A DNA stretch of 64,000 nucleotides, taken from Thorsellia anophelis DSM 18579 (GTDB lineage Bacteria > Pseudomonadota > Gammaproteobacteria > Enterobacterales > Thorselliaceae). The stretch lies in the NCBI RefSeq assembly GCF_900111395.1, contig NZ_FOHV01000003.1, forward strand, positions 77,862 to 141,861. The letters are read 5' to 3'. This document shows, in pieces, positions 7,244 through 19,226 of the stretch; the stretch's first letter is position 1, and each line of letters opens with the position of its first letter. The notes under the pieces were generated by a model. It ran no database searches and was not told where the DNA came from. It worked only from the letters and a program-made list of their open reading frames with translations. Both the position numbers and the translations under genes were made by a program.

Positions 7244-8908
7244 TTATTTAAGTAGCTGCAAGACTAAATCTGGAATTTGGTTTGCTTGAGTAAGCACGGA
7301 GTTACCTGCTTGCTGCATTATCTGATATTTAGTCTGATTTGCAACTTCAACTGCATAATCTGCGTCCATAATACGACTTCGGGCAGCCTCTAAACTCACT
7401 CGTGTTATATCTATCGAATTGATATTTGACTCAATTCTATTCATTACGGCACCAAGCTCCCCTCTATAAGTATCGATACTTAACAACGCATTATCCAACA
7501 TAGCAATGGGTTTATAATCCATGATACCAATATTTGCAGTATCCTGAGCAAAAGTATAAATATCTGTCAATTGAATTTCATTGATATAATAATTCGCCTC
7601 AAGGACATGTAATGTCCCTGGCGGTGAACTACTATTTATAGTATTAAAATCATCCCCATCAACATAATAGGTAATATCTATCAAAACCTCTTGACCTGTG
7701 AGCAAGTCTATATCGCCTGCAGCGCTTCCCCCTTTAAAAAGTGCATATAGTCTGTTTCCATCCGTATAAAGAGGTAAGTTATCCACTCGCTTATCAATCG
7801 CGCCAATTGGAAAATCACCTATTGGATCATTTGAATCTACGACTGTTAATTGCTCCTGACTTGCATTCACATCTCCAGGAAATGGGCTTGATAGATTATA
7901 CTGGTCGAATAAAAATGCCCGAAGCGTTTCTCCTTGCTTGATTGTATTAGGATCTAAAGCAAAGTCAGGTCCATTTGGACCAAAGTATTGTCGTCTATCA
8001 ACTGCATTACCTGGATTAATAGAATTAATATTTATAGACTTAACTTTAAAACTATCCACCCCATCAAATGAAGTAGGATCAATAGGAGCAAATAATACCG
8101 TTGTAGGGGTTGTGTCAGTTGGAATTCTAAGCGATTTTAAAGTTGCCTCATCATTGTTAGGCTTAAGTATGTCAATTCGCATAAAATAATTACCTTTACC
8201 ATTTGAATAAATCTGGTCATCTAGCAAAAAAGTACTCAGATTCAACCCGCTCTCTAGCGCAAAGTTTGTTAGTGCATCATTAGCTGATGATAAATCTACT
8301 TTTAAAGCCGAAGAAGGAAATTGTGAAATTTGCGTTAAATATTGTGCATCATCATTCGAAATCACTTCAGCATTCTCGATTGTGTTAACATTCAAATATC
8401 GAATCCCTAATGTGTCAGTATTCATCTCTTGTGTATTAATTGTAACAGTTTGATTATCATTCATGCCTGTTTGGATTGGTAGTTGCTCATTTTTGGCAAG
8501 GAGAGACCGCCCATTAAATTGAGTTTGTGCTGATATTCTATCAATTTCATCTAATCGCTGACGAATTTCTGCTTGAATAGAATTTCTATCAGTAAGACTA
8601 TTGCTGCCATTTTCTGCCTGTACAGTTAATGTTCTAATATGTTGAACATTATGATTAATTTCAGAAACTGCACCTTCAGAAGTTTGTAAAATTGAGATCC
8701 CATCTGCCGCATTGCGTTTTGCTTGTGAGTAACCTTTAATACCGGTCGTAAATCGATTAGAAATTGATTGCCCAGCTGCATCATCTTTGGCGCTATTAAT
8801 TCTAAGTCCAGATGATAATCTTTCAATAGCTGTTGATAAACTTGAGTTAGACTGCATTAAATTCATTTGTGATGCAATTGAAAATATATTTGTGTTGATA
8901 ACAGGCAT
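7244..8908 (-). CDS. fliC: flagellin
   Basis: Flagellin polymerises into the flagellar filament. The 554-residue protein has intact conserved ends: N-terminal D0/D1 (about 1-150) with MPVINTN, ERLSSGLRINSAKDDAAGQ, AADGISILQTSEGAV and RLDEIDRISAQTQFNGRSLL; C-terminal D1/D0 (about 465-554) with LGAVMNRIESNINSI, SRIMDADYAVEVANQTK and QAGNSVLTQANQIPDLVL. The middle (about 150-460) is a variable D2/D3-type insert I cannot match. ATG 8908 follows GGGGAG by 6 bases; a longer frame to 8944 lacks a ribosome site. No other flagellar gene is in the window, and no sigma-28 minus-10 (GCCGATAA) was seen upstream. The symbol assumes a standard filament role. At the TLR5-contact stretch it reads VQHIRTLTVQ, with His where Salmonella FliC has Arg-90. 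Confidence 0.93.
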   Translation of the reverse strand: MPVINTNIFSIASQMNLMQSNSSLSTAIERLSSGLRINSAKDDAAGQSISNRFTTGIKGYSQAKRNAADGISILQTSEGAVSEINHNVQHIRTLTVQAENGSNSLTDRNSIQAEIRQRLDEIDRISAQTQFNGRSLLAKNEQLPIQTGMNDNQTVTINTQEMNTDTLGIRYLNVNTIENAEVISNDDAQYLTQISQFPSSALKVDLSSANDALTNFALESGLNLSTFLLDDQIYSNGKGNYFMRIDILKPNNDEATLKSLRIPTDTTPTTVLFAPIDPTSFDGVDSFKVKSININSINPGNAVDRRQYFGPNGPDFALDPNTIKQGETLRAFLFDQYNLSSPFPGDVNASQEQLTVVDSNDPIGDFPIGAIDKRVDNLPLYTDGNRLYALFKGGSAAGDIDLLTGQEVLIDITYYVDGDDFNTINSSSPPGTLHVLEANYYINEIQLTDIYTFAQDTANIGIMDYKPIAMLDNALLSIDTYRGELGAVMNRIESNINSIDITRVSLEAARSRIMDADYAVEVANQTKYQIMQQAGNSVLTQANQIPDLVLQLLK

Positions 8909-9829
8909 TGAGACTCCCCTTAAAGATACTCTTTCAAATATCACATTTAGTTTTTTTTACCAAAATTAACACATTAGAAATACTTTTCAACACCTTGCTA
9001 ACAAAAAACCAAAAAAAACATACCTAATGAACAATAAACAAACATAATGATAAATCAATGTAACTTATTGTAATAATTAATTTCCAATAACTTGTTTTTT
9101 TTGGGTAATTATTCGAAATGAATACTAAACAAAATATTTTTACCTTGTTTAGATTTATTAAATGCATAAATGATTAATAGATTAGCTCAACGAACGCAAG
9201 ACTAAGGATTGCCCCCTCATAAAAACTTAACTTAAATAACAGAACTAACTCATTAATTTATTATTAAAAATCACCCCCAACCAGTGTGGCAAATAGGCGT
9301 AATAACTTAAAAAAGGAATTTCTATCTACAAAAATATATCTGTGATTACACTCTTAACGCAAATAAACCAAAATATACCGAGATTAATATATAGTTTGTT
9401 CTTGTAAGTTGTTGTGATAATGGCTTATGTAGTGATACCAGCTTAGAAGTTTAGTTGATTGATTAATTTTCAATTTACTTGCTTAATGTGGCATGAATTA
9501 TCAATTTATATGGTAAGCAATTATCCTGATACGGATGATGAGATCAAAGCCTATTTGGGGGATGATTGAATTGCATTACAATTGGAAATTACAGCGAAAG
9601 CATTCCTTAATTTAGGCGTAAAAACGAAACTTATAAACATAAATGACTTTCAAGTCACAAATATTGGCGAAAAGTTGCAAAATAGTGCATCATACGCGGC
9701 TAAACAGAACGAATATTAGAATGCTATTTTTTCGTAAATACGACAAATAGTGATATATTACCGTTACTCGAGAACTGTTACTGTATTGATAACATTCATC
9801 TAATTCATATTGTCTGCAAGGTAAATCTA
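8909..9829. other. gene-poor gap between flagellin and glnS
   Basis: About 920 bases separate the divergent flagellin and glnS genes. The first half is very AT-rich without a supported gene. Sequence texture changes around 9180-9300, where there are C-runs and less biased composition, but no transposase frame, insertion-sequence ends or target duplication can be seen. The stretch 9486-9719 carries a broken reading frame, listed separately. The last 100 bases should hold the glnS promoter; the best pair I see is weak (TTGATA 9786-9791, 16-base spacer, TATTGT 9808-9813). Confidence 0.5.
9486..9719 (+). pseudogene. decayed reading frame of unknown origin
   Basis: One frame from ATG 9486 (or 9510) reads through SNYPDTDDEIKAYLGDD, meets TGA at 9567-9569, and continues in the same frame for 49 codons through ALQLEITAKAFLNLGVKTK and [17 protein letters not shown] to TAG at 9717-9719. 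The residue composition is protein-like and less AT-driven than flanking DNA, suggesting a gene fragment with one nonsense change, perhaps from a mobile element or toxin-type gene. I do not recognise the family. Chance is possible at this length. Confidence 0.35.
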
Positions 9830-11491
9830 ATGAGTGAAAACGAAATTCGACCAACAAATTTTATACGCCAAATCATTGATGAAGACTTAGCTTCAGGTAA
9901 ACATACACATATACAGACCCGTTTTCCGCCTGAACCTAATGGTTATTTGCATATTGGCCATGCTAAATCCATTTGCTTGAACTTCGGAATTGCTCGCGAT
10001 TATAAAGGCAAGTGTAATCTCCGCTTTGATGATACTAATCCTGTTAAAGAAGATATTGAGTATGTTGATTCAATCAAACAAGATGTGACTTGGTTAGGTT
10101 TTAATTGGGACGGGGACATTCGATATTCTTCAGATTATTTTGAAACACTGCACGCTTATGCCGTGGAGCTAATCGAAAAAGGCTTAGCATATGTAGATGA
10201 ACTAAGTGCTGATGAGATTAGGGAGTATAGAGGCACTTTGACAGCACCTGGTAAAGAAAGCCCTTATCGTAATCGTACTGTTGAAGAAAATTTAGCACTT
10301 TTTGAAAAAATGAGATTAGGCGAAATTCCTGAGGGTAAAGCATGCTTACGGGCTAAGATTGATATGGCTTCCTCATTTATCGTTATGCGCGATCCTGTCA
10401 TCTACCGCATAAAATTTGCTGACCACCATCAAACTGGTAGTAAATGGTGCATCTACCCTATGTATGATTTTACCCATTGTATCAGCGATGCTATAGAAGG
10501 AATTACTCACTCAATTTGTACTCTTGAGTTTCAAGATAATCGCCGTTTATATGACTGGGTACTCGATAACATTACTATTGATTGTCATCCAAGACAATAC
10601 GAGTTTTCAAGGCTAAACCTAGAATACACTGTTATGTCTAAACGCAAATTAAATCAATTAGTGATGGAAAATCATGTTAATGGATGGGATGATCCTCGTA
10701 TGCCAACAATCTCTGGATTACGTAGACGTGGTTATACTCCTGCTTCCATAAGAGAATTTTGCTCTAGAATAGGGGTAACAAAACAAGATAATACTGTTGA
10801 AATGAGTGCGCTAGAGGCATGTATTAGAGAAGATCTTAATGTCAATGCACCTCGTGCTATGGCGGTACTTGATCCTGTTAAAATTGTTATTGAAAATTTA
10901 TCTGATGATATTGCAATTAAATTAACGAATCACCCTAATAATGCTGATATGGGTACACGTGATGCCTTATTCACTAAAGAAATTTATATTGATAGGGCTG
11001 ATTTTAAAGAAGAAGCTAATAAACATTTTAAACGCCTTGTACTTGGGAAAGAAGTACGTTTACGCAACGCCTTTGTTATTAAAGCTATTAATGTTGATAA
11101 AGACGAACAAGGTGAGATTACAGCTATTTACTGCACATATGACCCTGAAACGTTAGGAAAAGATCCTGCTGATGGACGTAAAGTAAAAGGTGTTATTCAC
11201 TGGGTTAATCGTGATGCTTTAAGCGCTAAATTTTATCTTTACGAACGCCTTTTTAGTGTTCCTAATCCTGGAGCAGCTGAAGATTTTTTAACAACCATCA
11301 ATCCAGATTCGCTTATTATCAAGCAAGGACTGATTGAACCAAGTTTAAAAAGTGCTACGAGCGGACAGACTTTTCAGTTTGAACGTGAGGGATATTTCTG
11401 CTTAGATGAAAAATTTAGTACTGAGCAAATGCCTGTTTTTAATCGTACAGTTGGTTTAAGGGATACATGGTCTGAATCAAATAATGCCTAA
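9830..11491 (+). CDS. glnS: glutamine--tRNA ligase
   Basis: Charges tRNA-Gln with glutamine. The 553-residue class I synthetase matches E. coli GlnS (554) throughout: [13 protein letters not shown] near the start, [17 protein letters not shown] with HIGH at 41-44, [17 protein letters not shown], the KMSKS-like VMSKRKL near 269, and a C-terminal anticodon-binding beta-barrel region. The ATG is preceded by AAGG about 10 bases upstream. The end overlaps the cmoM start by 8 bases, so the genes are probably co-translated; glnS thus leads a transcript that could run into mukFEB. In E. coli glnS is not next to cmoM, so this junction is lineage-specific. Confidence 0.98.
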   Translation: MSENEIRPTNFIRQIIDEDLASGKHTHIQTRFPPEPNGYLHIGHAKSICLNFGIARDYKGKCNLRFDDTNPVKEDIEYVDSIKQDVTWLGFNWDGDIRYSSDYFETLHAYAVELIEKGLAYVDELSADEIREYRGTLTAPGKESPYRNRTVEENLALFEKMRLGEIPEGKACLRAKIDMASSFIVMRDPVIYRIKFADHHQTGSKWCIYPMYDFTHCISDAIEGITHSICTLEFQDNRRLYDWVLDNITIDCHPRQYEFSRLNLEYTVMSKRKLNQLVMENHVNGWDDPRMPTISGLRRRGYTPASIREFCSRIGVTKQDNTVEMSALEACIREDLNVNAPRAMAVLDPVKIVIENLSDDIAIKLTNHPNNADMGTRDALFTKEIYIDRADFKEEANKHFKRLVLGKEVRLRNAFVIKAINVDKDEQGEITAIYCTYDPETLGKDPADGRKVKGVIHWVNRDALSAKFYLYERLFSVPNPGAAEDFLTTINPDSLIIKQGLIEPSLKSATSGQTFQFEREGYFCLDEKFSTEQMPVFNRTVGLRDTWSESNNA

Positions 11492-12344
11492 TCATCAATC
11501 AAACAGACCGTATTTTAGACCAGACCAAATTTTCGGTTGTAATGCAAATTACGACCGAAATTTTGACGATCTCGCAGAAAAATTTTGTCGTAATATATAT
11601 GGTTCAACTAAAGGCAAACTTCGACAAATTATTGTGAACGAGGATTTAGATAATTGGTTAAATAGCACAACTATCGCACAAAAAGGCCAACTTAATATTA
11701 TTGAAGCTGGAGGTGGTGATGGCAGACTTGCGATTGAATGGGCTCAAAAAGGACATAAAGTCACCTTTTGTGATTTATCTCATGAAATGGTCAAACGTGC
11801 CGAGTCTTTAGCGAAATCAGAACAGGTTGATCATTTAGTGACTTGTATTCATGCACCCGCGCAACTGCTTTCAAAATATATTACACAAAAAGCTGATATC
11901 ATTATATGCCATGCTGTGCTTGAGTGGGTAGCAGATCAACCTTCATTTTTGCGTGCACTTTGCAACTGCTTAGCAGAAGATGGTACCTTATCATTAATGT
12001 TCTACAATGCAGATGCGGCTTTTTTTCGTAATACGATAATGGGGAATCTTAAAGCTCTTGTAAAGGGTGAAGTGAAAAGAGTCGATAATTCTCTTGTTCC
12101 TATGTATCCATTATCTCCACCTGTTGTATATGATTTAATTGAATCGTTAGGATTATCAATTAAAACTAAAACAGGGGTTCGCGTTTTTCATGACTACCTA
12201 CACGATCCGAAATTAAAAATAAACGAATTTGAAGCATTACTAGCGTTAGAGCAAAGGTATTGCCGAGAGTTCCCTTTTGTTCATTTAGGCCGTTATATAC
12301 ATGTTTTAGCGAGTCGTGAATCATCAGTCCGCCATGATATTTGA
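11484..12344 (+). CDS. cmoM: tRNA 5-carboxymethoxyuridine methyltransferase (CmoM/SmtA family)
   Basis: CmoM uses S-adenosylmethionine to methylate 5-carboxymethoxyuridine at the wobble position of certain tRNAs. The 286-residue protein shares with E. coli Cmo[23 protein letters not shown], the SAM-binding [16 protein letters not shown] (about 72-87), [34 protein letters not shown] and LGRYIHVLA. It is about 25 residues longer at the N terminus than E. coli CmoM; the start is set by the ATG overlapping the glnS stop by 8 bases, and initiation nearer the conserved YDRNFDD block cannot be excluded. It lies directly upstream of mukF, as in E. coli, 59 bases away. Confidence 0.92.
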   Translation: MPNHQSNRPYFRPDQIFGCNANYDRNFDDLAEKFCRNIYGSTKGKLRQIIVNEDLDNWLNSTTIAQKGQLNIIEAGGGDGRLAIEWAQKGHKVTFCDLSHEMVKRAESLAKSEQVDHLVTCIHAPAQLLSKYITQKADIIICHAVLEWVADQPSFLRALCNCLAEDGTLSLMFYNADAAFFRNTIMGNLKALVKGEVKRVDNSLVPMYPLSPPVVYDLIESLGLSIKTKTGVRVFHDYLHDPKLKINEFEALLALEQRYCREFPFVHLGRYIHVLASRESSVRHDI

Positions 12345-12403
12345 TACTAAACTGTATTGCATAAATTAACTGAACATAGAAAAATGAAATTATACTTATC
12401 ACT

Positions 12404-13765
12404 ATGAGCGAACAAATTAGTCACAGTATTCCAGAACTTGTTGATTGGGCTAAAACCCATGATTTTGCTATTCAATTACCACAAGAACGTCTTGTGTTTT
12501 TACTTGCCCTTGCAACACTTAATGCAGAGAGAGTAGATGGTGAAATGGGTGAAGGTGATTTAATTGATGTATTTCGCCATGTTAGCCAAAGTTTTGCACA
12601 GGCAGATGAAACTATCAATTTAAGAGCTAATAACGCCATAAATGACATGGTTAAACAAAGACTGCTTAACCGTTTTGTCAGTGAATCTGTTGAAGGCAAC
12701 GCTATTTATCGATTAACTCCATTAGGTATTGGTATCAGTGATTATTATATTCGGCAAAGAGAGTTTTCTACATTAAAACTTTCAATGCAGTTAGCTGTTG
12801 TCGCACATGAATTAAAGCGAGCTGCAGATTCTGCTTTAGAAGGAGGAGATGAATTTCATTGGCATAGACATGTTTATGCACCTCTTAAATATTCTGTTGC
12901 TGAAATTTTTGATAGTATCGATTTATCACAAAGAATGCTTGATGAACAACAACAATCAGTTAAACAACAAATTGCTGACTTACTCAGTCAGAATTGGCAA
13001 AGCGCAATGGCAAGTAGTGAGCAGCTATTATCATCTACATCAAATACTTTAAGAGAACTGCAAGATACCCTTGAAGCGGCTGCTGACAAATTACAAACTC
13101 ATCTTTTGAGTATTCAGGATGCTATTTTAGCAGAGCCTGATGCCTCTCAAATTGCAGGACAAAATTTAATTGATAAGCTCATTTTTGAATTACAAAACAA
13201 ACTGGATAGGATTATCAGCTGGGGTCAACAATCGATTGACTTATGGATTGGTTTTGATAAGCATGTGCATAAATTTATTAGAACAGCGATAGATCTTGAT
13301 AAAAATCGAGTTTTTGCTTCACGGTTAAGACAATCTATTTCTCAGTATTTTGATTCACCTTGGGCTCTAACGACAGTGAACGCTGATCGTCTATTTGACA
13401 TGAGAGATGAAGAGCTTGGACTTCGCGAAGATGAAGTAACAGGTGAGTTACCAGATGAATTAGAATTTGAAGAATTTAATAGCATTAAAGAGCAATTAAC
13501 TGCGATGATAGCAGAAGCTTTGACAAAATATCCTGAACAAAATATTCCAATTGATCTAGGGGAAATTTTACGACAATACCTTGCACAATATCCAAGATCA
13601 AATCATTTTGACCTTGCTAGAATCATTGTAGACCAAGCAGTACGGTTAGGAGTAGCCGAGGCTGACTTCTCTGGGTTACCAGCTAAATGGCAATCAATTA
13701 ATGATTTTGGTGCTAAAGTACAAGCACATACCATCACAGCTTTTACTCCTATGATAGAGACTTAA
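12404..13765 (+). CDS. mukF: chromosome partition protein MukF (kleisin)
   Basis: MukF is the kleisin of the MukBEF complex, bridging two MukB heads and binding MukE. The 453-residue protein (E. coli 440) is colinear with E. coli MukF: an N-terminal winged-helix dimerisation region ([52 protein letters not shown]), a helical middle ([54 protein letters not shown]), an acidic linker ([17 protein letters not shown]) that binds MukE, and a C-terminal winged helix ([22 protein letters not shown]) that contacts the MukB head. No strong ribosome site is visible; ATG 12404 matches the E. coli start. Confidence 0.97.
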   Translation: MSEQISHSIPELVDWAKTHDFAIQLPQERLVFLLALATLNAERVDGEMGEGDLIDVFRHVSQSFAQADETINLRANNAINDMVKQRLLNRFVSESVEGNAIYRLTPLGIGISDYYIRQREFSTLKLSMQLAVVAHELKRAADSALEGGDEFHWHRHVYAPLKYSVAEIFDSIDLSQRMLDEQQQSVKQQIADLLSQNWQSAMASSEQLLSSTSNTLRELQDTLEAAADKLQTHLLSIQDAILAEPDASQIAGQNLIDKLIFELQNKLDRIISWGQQSIDLWIGFDKHVHKFIRTAIDLDKNRVFASRLRQSISQYFDSPWALTTVNADRLFDMRDEELGLREDEVTGELPDELEFEEFNSIKEQLTAMIAEALTKYPEQNIPIDLGEILRQYLAQYPRSNHFDLARIIVDQAVRLGVAEADFSGLPAKWQSINDFGAKVQAHTITAFTPMIET

Positions 13766-13825
13766 TTTAATATTAGAAGCTGAAAGTGATCTAACCACAC
13801 ATTTTAAAATAAATAGATACGAAAC

Positions 13826-14638
13826 ATGACCGACAATAGCTTATCACAAAACACTTACGAAACTGCTCCAAGTTTACCTTCTGATAAACCTGCGCACACG
13901 GCTATGCCTCCTAAACTTATGCTCGCGTTAATGAGTCCTTTATTTCCTCTTTTAGATAGCCAGCTTAGAGCGGGCAGACACATCAGTATTGAAGAGTTAG
14001 AGAACCATGCTTATTTAATGGATTATCAAGAAGCTTTAGAGGAATTTTATAGTAGATATGGTGTTGAGCTTATTAGAGCACCAGAAGGATTCTTTTACTT
14101 AAGACCTCGTTCAACAACTATTATTCCTCGTTCAGTGCTCACTGAACTTGATATGCTTGTTGGTAAAATACTGTGCTATCTCTATCTGAGCCCAGAACGA
14201 TTAGCTAATAACGGCATTTTTACCTATCAAGACATGTATGAAGAATTATTGACGTTAACAGATGAAATAAAGCTACTTAGACTAGTTAACCAACGTTCAA
14301 CTGGCTCTGATCTTGATAGACAGAAATTACAAGAAAAATTACGTTCATCTATTAATAGACTTAGACGTTTAGGCATGGTCCGCTTTTTAGGAACAGATAC
14401 CAGTAAATTCACAATAAGTGAATCTGTATTTAGATTTGGAGCAGATGTTAGAGCAGGTGATGATCCTCTTGAGGCACAGTTACGTTTAATTAGAGATGGT
14501 GAGGCAATTTCATTACAAAGTCCACTTATAATTGATGATTCACCATCAGAAATAGTAATTGACGATGAAACTCGGGATGCAAGCAGACACAGCGCACATA
14601 CATTTCCAAATGATTTAGACAGTGAGGTTAGCGAATGA
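13826..14638 (+). CDS. mukE: chromosome partition protein MukE
   Basis: MukE is the KITE-type winged-helix partner of MukF. The 270-residue protein (E. coli 234) contains the recognisable core: [81 protein letters not shown], and [18 protein letters not shown]. The extra length is a polar N-terminal tail of about 25 residues and an acidic C-terminal tail (from about 215). It starts 60 bases after mukF and its last four bases (ATGA) overlap the mukB start, implying translational coupling within mukFEB. Confidence 0.96.
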   Translation: MTDNSLSQNTYETAPSLPSDKPAHTAMPPKLMLALMSPLFPLLDSQLRAGRHISIEELENHAYLMDYQEALEEFYSRYGVELIRAPEGFFYLRPRSTTIIPRSVLTELDMLVGKILCYLYLSPERLANNGIFTYQDMYEELLTLTDEIKLLRLVNQRSTGSDLDRQKLQEKLRSSINRLRRLGMVRFLGTDTSKFTISESVFRFGADVRAGDDPLEAQLRLIRDGEAISLQSPLIIDDSPSEIVIDDETRDASRHSAHTFPNDLDSEVSE

Positions 14639-17600
14639 TACAGCGTGGAAAATTTAGATCACTTACTTTAATTAACTGGAATGGCTTTTTTGCCCGAACA
14701 TTTGATTTAGATGAGTTAGTGACAACGCTTTCTGGTGGAAATGGTGCTGGTAAATCAACTACAATGGCAGCATTTGTGACCGCTTTAATACCTGACTTAA
14801 CCCTACTTCACTTTAGAAATACAACAGAAGCAGGAGCAACGTCTAGCTCAAGAGATAGAGGATTGCATGGTAAATTAAAAGCTGGCGTCTGCTACTCGCT
14901 ACTTGACACAGTCAATTCCAGAAATCAAAGAGTGATTGCTGGTGTCAGGTTACAACAAGTTGCTGGTAGAGATAAAAAAGTTGATATCAAACCTTTTATT
15001 ATTCAAGGTTTACCAATGTCCGTTGTCCCAACAGAGTGGGTAACAGAGCGCATTAACGATAAACAAGCCAGAATATTGACCTTACAAGAACTAAAAGATA
15101 AATGTGAAGCCAATGAGGGAATATTATTCAAGCAGTTTAATGCAATTACAGACTACCATGCTGTAATGTTTGATTTAGGCTTACTTCCAAGACGATTAAG
15201 AAGTAGTGCTGATCGAAGTAAATTCTACCGGTTGATTGAAGCTTCTCTCTATGGTGGTATATCAAGTGCTATCACTCGTTCATTACGTGACTATTTACTA
15301 CCCGAAAATAGTGGTGTGAGAAAAGCATTTGCTGATATGGAATCGGCATTACGTGAAAACCGTATGACGCTTGAAGCGATTCGAGTAACACAATCAGACA
15401 GAGATTTATTTAAACACCTAATAACAGAATCAACACAATATGTCGCTGCTGATTACATGCGTCATCTCAATGAGCGAAGGGTCTTCATTGAACAAGCTCT
15501 ATCTGTAAGACAAGAACTTAATAATACTCGTAATCAACTGATTTCAGAACAACATAAGCAAGTTGAGCTAGCACGTATCTTACATGAAATCACAGAACAA
15601 GAACGAGATCTTGAAATCGACTACCAAGCTGCAGCCGATCATTTATCACTTGTACAAAATGCGCTAAGGCACCAAGAAAAAATCATTCGTTACCAAGAAG
15701 AAGCAGAGGAATTACGCTTTAGACTTGAAGAGCAACAAGAACTTGTTGCAGATGCCGAAGAACACCAAATTGCATGTGAAGAAAGAGCACACATAAAAGA
15801 AGAAGAAGTAGACGATTTAAAATCTCAGCTTGCAGATTATCAACAAGCTCTAGATGCACAACAAACACGAGTTATTCAATATCAACAAGCAGAACAAGCG
15901 TTAGCTAAAGTTAAAAATATCTTTAATGATCCTAATATGACTGTGGATGATGCTGAGCAGCACCTTAAATCAATTGTTCATAAACTAGAGGACTTAACAC
16001 AGAAACTAGTTAGCTTTGAACAAAAAAAACGCATATCAGATGCTACCTCAAACCAATTTGAAGAAGCTTATACTTTAGTTAAGTCCCTTTATGGTGAGGT
16101 TGAGCGTGATGAAGCCTATGCTCAAGCTAAGCTCGCTCTACAAGAGCAATTGCAACATGCTCATCAAGCCGATCAGCTTGTTCATTTACAGCATAAAATT
16201 AATGAAATACAGCAAAAGCTGCACCAACAACAAGAAGCAAGCAAGCAACTTAATGAGTTTAACAAACGCTTTAATCTTTCACTTTCTCCTGAAGAAATTA
16301 TTGATCATATAGATAATATAGAAGCAATGACACAAGCTCTTGCTGATACAGTTGAATCTGCAAATGAAACAAGAATAGAATTTCAGCAAAAAATTGAAAT
16401 AATTAAGTCTCAGATAGAAGATCAAAAGCGATTTGCACCAAGTTGGATTGCCGCACAAGACGAATTAGAGAAAATAACAAACCAAATTGATAGAACCTTT
16501 AATTCTAGTGATGAATTAACTGAATATATGCAAAAATTGATTAGCGATGAACGTGAATTCAATATTAAGCGAGAAAAAGTTCAATTACAAAAAGATAAAA
16601 TTGAATCTGAAATCGACTATTTAAGTCAAGCTAATGGAAGTGATGAACAGCAGCTCCTTGCTCTTGCTGAGAAATTTGGAGGTATTTTATTATCTGAAAT
16701 TTATGATGATATTTCACTTGAAGACGCCCCTTATTTTTCTGCTTTATATGGTCCTGCTAGACATGCAATTGTTGTACCTGATCTTAACGCTGTGCGAAAT
16801 TTACTTGAGGACATTCAAGAATGCCCAGATGACCTCTATCTAATTGAAGGAGATCCTACCGCATTTGATGATAGTGTTTTCAATAAAGAAGAGCTTAATA
16901 ACGCAGTTCTTGTCAAAGCAGCTGATAATCAATGGCGTTACTCACGTTTTCCTGAGGCGCCTTTATTTGGTAACGCGGCAAGGGAAAAACGCTTAGAAGA
17001 ATTGCGCATATTACGAGATGAAGCTAATGAAAGCTATGCTGTTATCTCTTTTGATTTGCAAAAAACACAACGATTAATACAAATCTTTAGTGCTTTCGTA
17101 GGTAAACATTTAGCAATAGTATTTTCTCCAAATCCAGAAGACACTATCAGCGCATTACAGCAAGAACAAAATAATTTAGAGCGTTTTTTAAATGAGCATC
17201 ATTTCAAACATCAGCAACAAAAAAATGAATTTGAGCAACTTAAGGAGCAGGCAACTATCCTCAATAGATTATCTGCACGTGTTGATCTTCTCTTAGATGA
17301 AGCACTTGTAGACCTACTTGAAGAATTCAAAGAAGAACAAATCGAAGCTGAAATATCAGCACAATATCTTGCTAAGCATGCGAAGACACTTGCCAGGCTC
17401 GCACAAATTGTTGATGGATTGCAATCTGACCCACTTAAACAGGATTTTAATCAAGCAGCCTACCAATCACTACTTGAAACTCAAATAACATTAGAAGAAC
17501 AATCTGTAGCGTTAAGAGAACTTATTCAGAGAAAACAATATTTTGCCTATGCATCATTAATAGCCACCTCGAATAATGATGAAGGGGATAACCCTGAACT

Positions 17601-19068
17601 GATTGCTAAGTTAAGAGAACAGCTGACAATAGCCGAACAAGAAAGACAACATGCCCGCGAGCAGTTAAAACAGTATCAAGCAAATTTAAATGCCGCTTCT
17701 CAAAGTTTTGCTTCACTAAAAAGCGCGTATGATACTAAACAAGATCTGCTATCTGAGTTAGAACAAGAGAAATCTGCTATAGGCATAACAGCTGATGAAG
17801 GTAGTGAGGCTAGAGCAGTTGAAAGACGTGACTATTTATCAAATAATTTGAATCAAAACAGGATTAAACATCAACAATTTGACAGACAACTAGTCACGTG
17901 TGAGGCTTTAGTCGAGTCACTTTCAAAAAAATTAAAAACAGATGAAAAGCTTTATAAAGAGTTACGCTCTCAGGTGAATGCAACTAAACTCGCTTGGTGT
18001 AAAGTGATGGCACTAGTAAAATCTCATAATATAGAAAAGCGACTTCATAAACGTGATTATGCATATTTTGATGCTGATACTCTTAGATCAATGTCTGATA
18101 AAGCTCTAGGTTCATTGCGCCTTGCAGTAATGAATAATGAGCATTTAAGAGATGTATTAAGAGCGTCAGAAGATCCTAAGCATCCTGTTAAAAAAGTTGA
18201 GTTCTATATCGCTGTTTATTTACATCTGAAAGAAAGAATTAGGCAAGATATTGTCAATACAGACGATCCTATAGATGCAATTGAACAAATGGAAATTGAA
18301 CTTGGTAGGCTAACTGAAGAGCTAAATACTAGAGAAAAAACATTATCAATAAGTTCACATGCGGTAGCGAATATCATCCGAAAAACTATTCACAGAGAGC
18401 AAAGCCGTATTAGACAATTAAACCAAGGACTACAATCTGTTGCCTTTGGACAAGTACAAAGCGTGCGCTTAAATGTAAATATCAGGGAATCTCATGCTGT
18501 ATTACTAGACGCACTTTCAGATAATGAACAAGATAATCAAGATTTATTTAGTAATGTTAAATACACTTTTTCTGAAGCACTTGCAAAATTGTATCAACGC
18601 CTACATCCACAAATTGATATTGGTCAAAAAGCACCACAAACTTTAGGTGAAGAACTACTAGATTATCGTAATTACTTAGATATGGAAGTTGAAATTTTTA
18701 GAGGAACAGATGGTTGGTTACGTGCTGAAAGTGGCGCGCTATCAACTGGTGAAGCGATTGGTACGGGAATGTCAATATTGGTTATGGTCGTTCAAAGCTG
18801 GGAAGATGAATCCATGCGTATGCGAGGTAAAGATATTCTTCCTTGCCGCCTACTCTTCTTAGATGAAGCTGCGAGACTAGATGCAAAATCCATAGCAACC
18901 TTATTCGAGCTTTGTGATAGACTTAATATGCAACTAGTAATAGCTGCTCCTGAAAATATTAGCCCAGAGAAAGGAACAACTTATAAACTTATGCGCAAAG
19001 TTCATCAAAATAATGAGTATGTGCATGTTGTCGGCTTAAAGGGATTTGCTCAAACATCTGAAAATTAA
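14635..19068 (+). CDS. mukB: chromosome partition protein MukB (SMC-like ATPase)
   Basis: MukB is the SMC-like motor of MukBEF; it dimerises through a hinge and organises chromosomal DNA in an ATP-dependent way. The protein is 1,477 residues (E. coli 1,486). Seen: head N-terminal half with Walker [10 protein letters not shown] at 34-42; Gln/Glu-rich coiled coil to about 640; a hinge around 650-780 ([34 protein letters not shown]); a second coiled coil; then the C-terminal head half with the signature [18 protein letters not shown] (from 1368) and Walker [12 protein letters not shown] (about 1406-1416). All ATPase motifs are intact. It overlaps mukE by four bases. MukBEF replaces Smc-ScpAB in a subset of gammaproteobacteria. 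Confidence 0.98.
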   Translation: MIQRGKFRSLTLINWNGFFARTFDLDELVTTLSGGNGAGKSTTMAAFVTALIPDLTLLHFRNTTEAGATSSSRDRGLHGKLKAGVCYSLLDTVNSRNQRVIAGVRLQQVAGRDKKVDIKPFIIQGLPMSVVPTEWVTERINDKQARILTLQELKDKCEANEGILFKQFNAITDYHAVMFDLGLLPRRLRSSADRSKFYRLIEASLYGGISSAITRSLRDYLLPENSGVRKAFADMESALRENRMTLEAIRVTQSDRDLFKHLITESTQYVAADYMRHLNERRVFIEQALSVRQELNNTRNQLISEQHKQVELARILHEITEQERDLEIDYQAAADHLSLVQNALRHQEKIIRYQEEAEELRFRLEEQQELVADAEEHQIACEERAHIKEEEVDDLKSQLADYQQALDAQQTRVIQYQQAEQALAKVKNIFNDPNMTVDDAEQHLKSIVHKLEDLTQKLVSFEQKKRISDATSNQFEEAYTLVKSLYGEVERDEAYAQAKLALQEQLQHAHQADQLVHLQHKINEIQQKLHQQQEASKQLNEFNKRFNLSLSPEEIIDHIDNIEAMTQALADTVESANETRIEFQQKIEIIKSQIEDQKRFAPSWIAAQDELEKITNQIDRTFNSSDELTEYMQKLISDEREFNIKREKVQLQKDKIESEIDYLSQANGSDEQQLLALAEKFGGILLSEIYDDISLEDAPYFSALYGPARHAIVVPDLNAVRNLLEDIQECPDDLYLIEGDPTAFDDSVFNKEELNNAVLVKAADNQWRYSRFPEAPLFGNAAREKRLEELRILRDEANESYAVISFDLQKTQRLIQIFSAFVGKHLAIVFSPNPEDTISALQQEQNNLERFLNEHHFKHQQQKNEFEQLKEQATILNRLSARVDLLLDEALVDLLEEFKEEQIEAEISAQYLAKHAKTLARLAQIVDGLQSDPLKQDFNQAAYQSLLETQITLEEQSVALRELIQRKQYFAYASLIATSNNDEGDNPELIAKLREQLTIAEQERQHAREQLKQYQANLNAASQSFASLKSAYDTKQDLLSELEQEKSAIGITADEGSEARAVERRDYLSNNLNQNRIKHQQFDRQLVTCEALVESLSKKLKTDEKLYKELRSQVNATKLAWCKVMALVKSHNIEKRLHKRDYAYFDADTLRSMSDKALGSLRLAVMNNEHLRDVLRASEDPKHPVKKVEFYIAVYLHLKERIRQDIVNTDDPIDAIEQMEIELGRLTEELNTREKTLSISSHAVANIIRKTIHREQSRIRQLNQGLQSVAFGQVQSVRLNVNIRESHAVLLDALSDNEQDNQDLFSNVKYTFSEALAKLYQRLHPQIDIGQKAPQTLGEELLDYRNYLDMEVEIFRGTDGWLRAESGALSTGEAIGTGMSILVMVVQSWEDESMRMRGKDILPCRLLFLDEAARLDAKSIATLFELCDRLNMQLVIAAPENISPEKGTTYKLMRKVHQNNEYVHVVGLKGFAQTSEN

Positions 19069-19226
19069 ATAATGAAAGTAAATTAATTTTTTAAAGGTTT
19101 CAAATGTGTGCAAAGCATTGTAAAATATCAGTCAAATTTGATTGAGTAATAGTGTGTGCATTTAATTTTCAATTAGATGCATAACATTTCCGATTGGTTA
19201 GCTATACCTAAATAATACAAGTAGAT

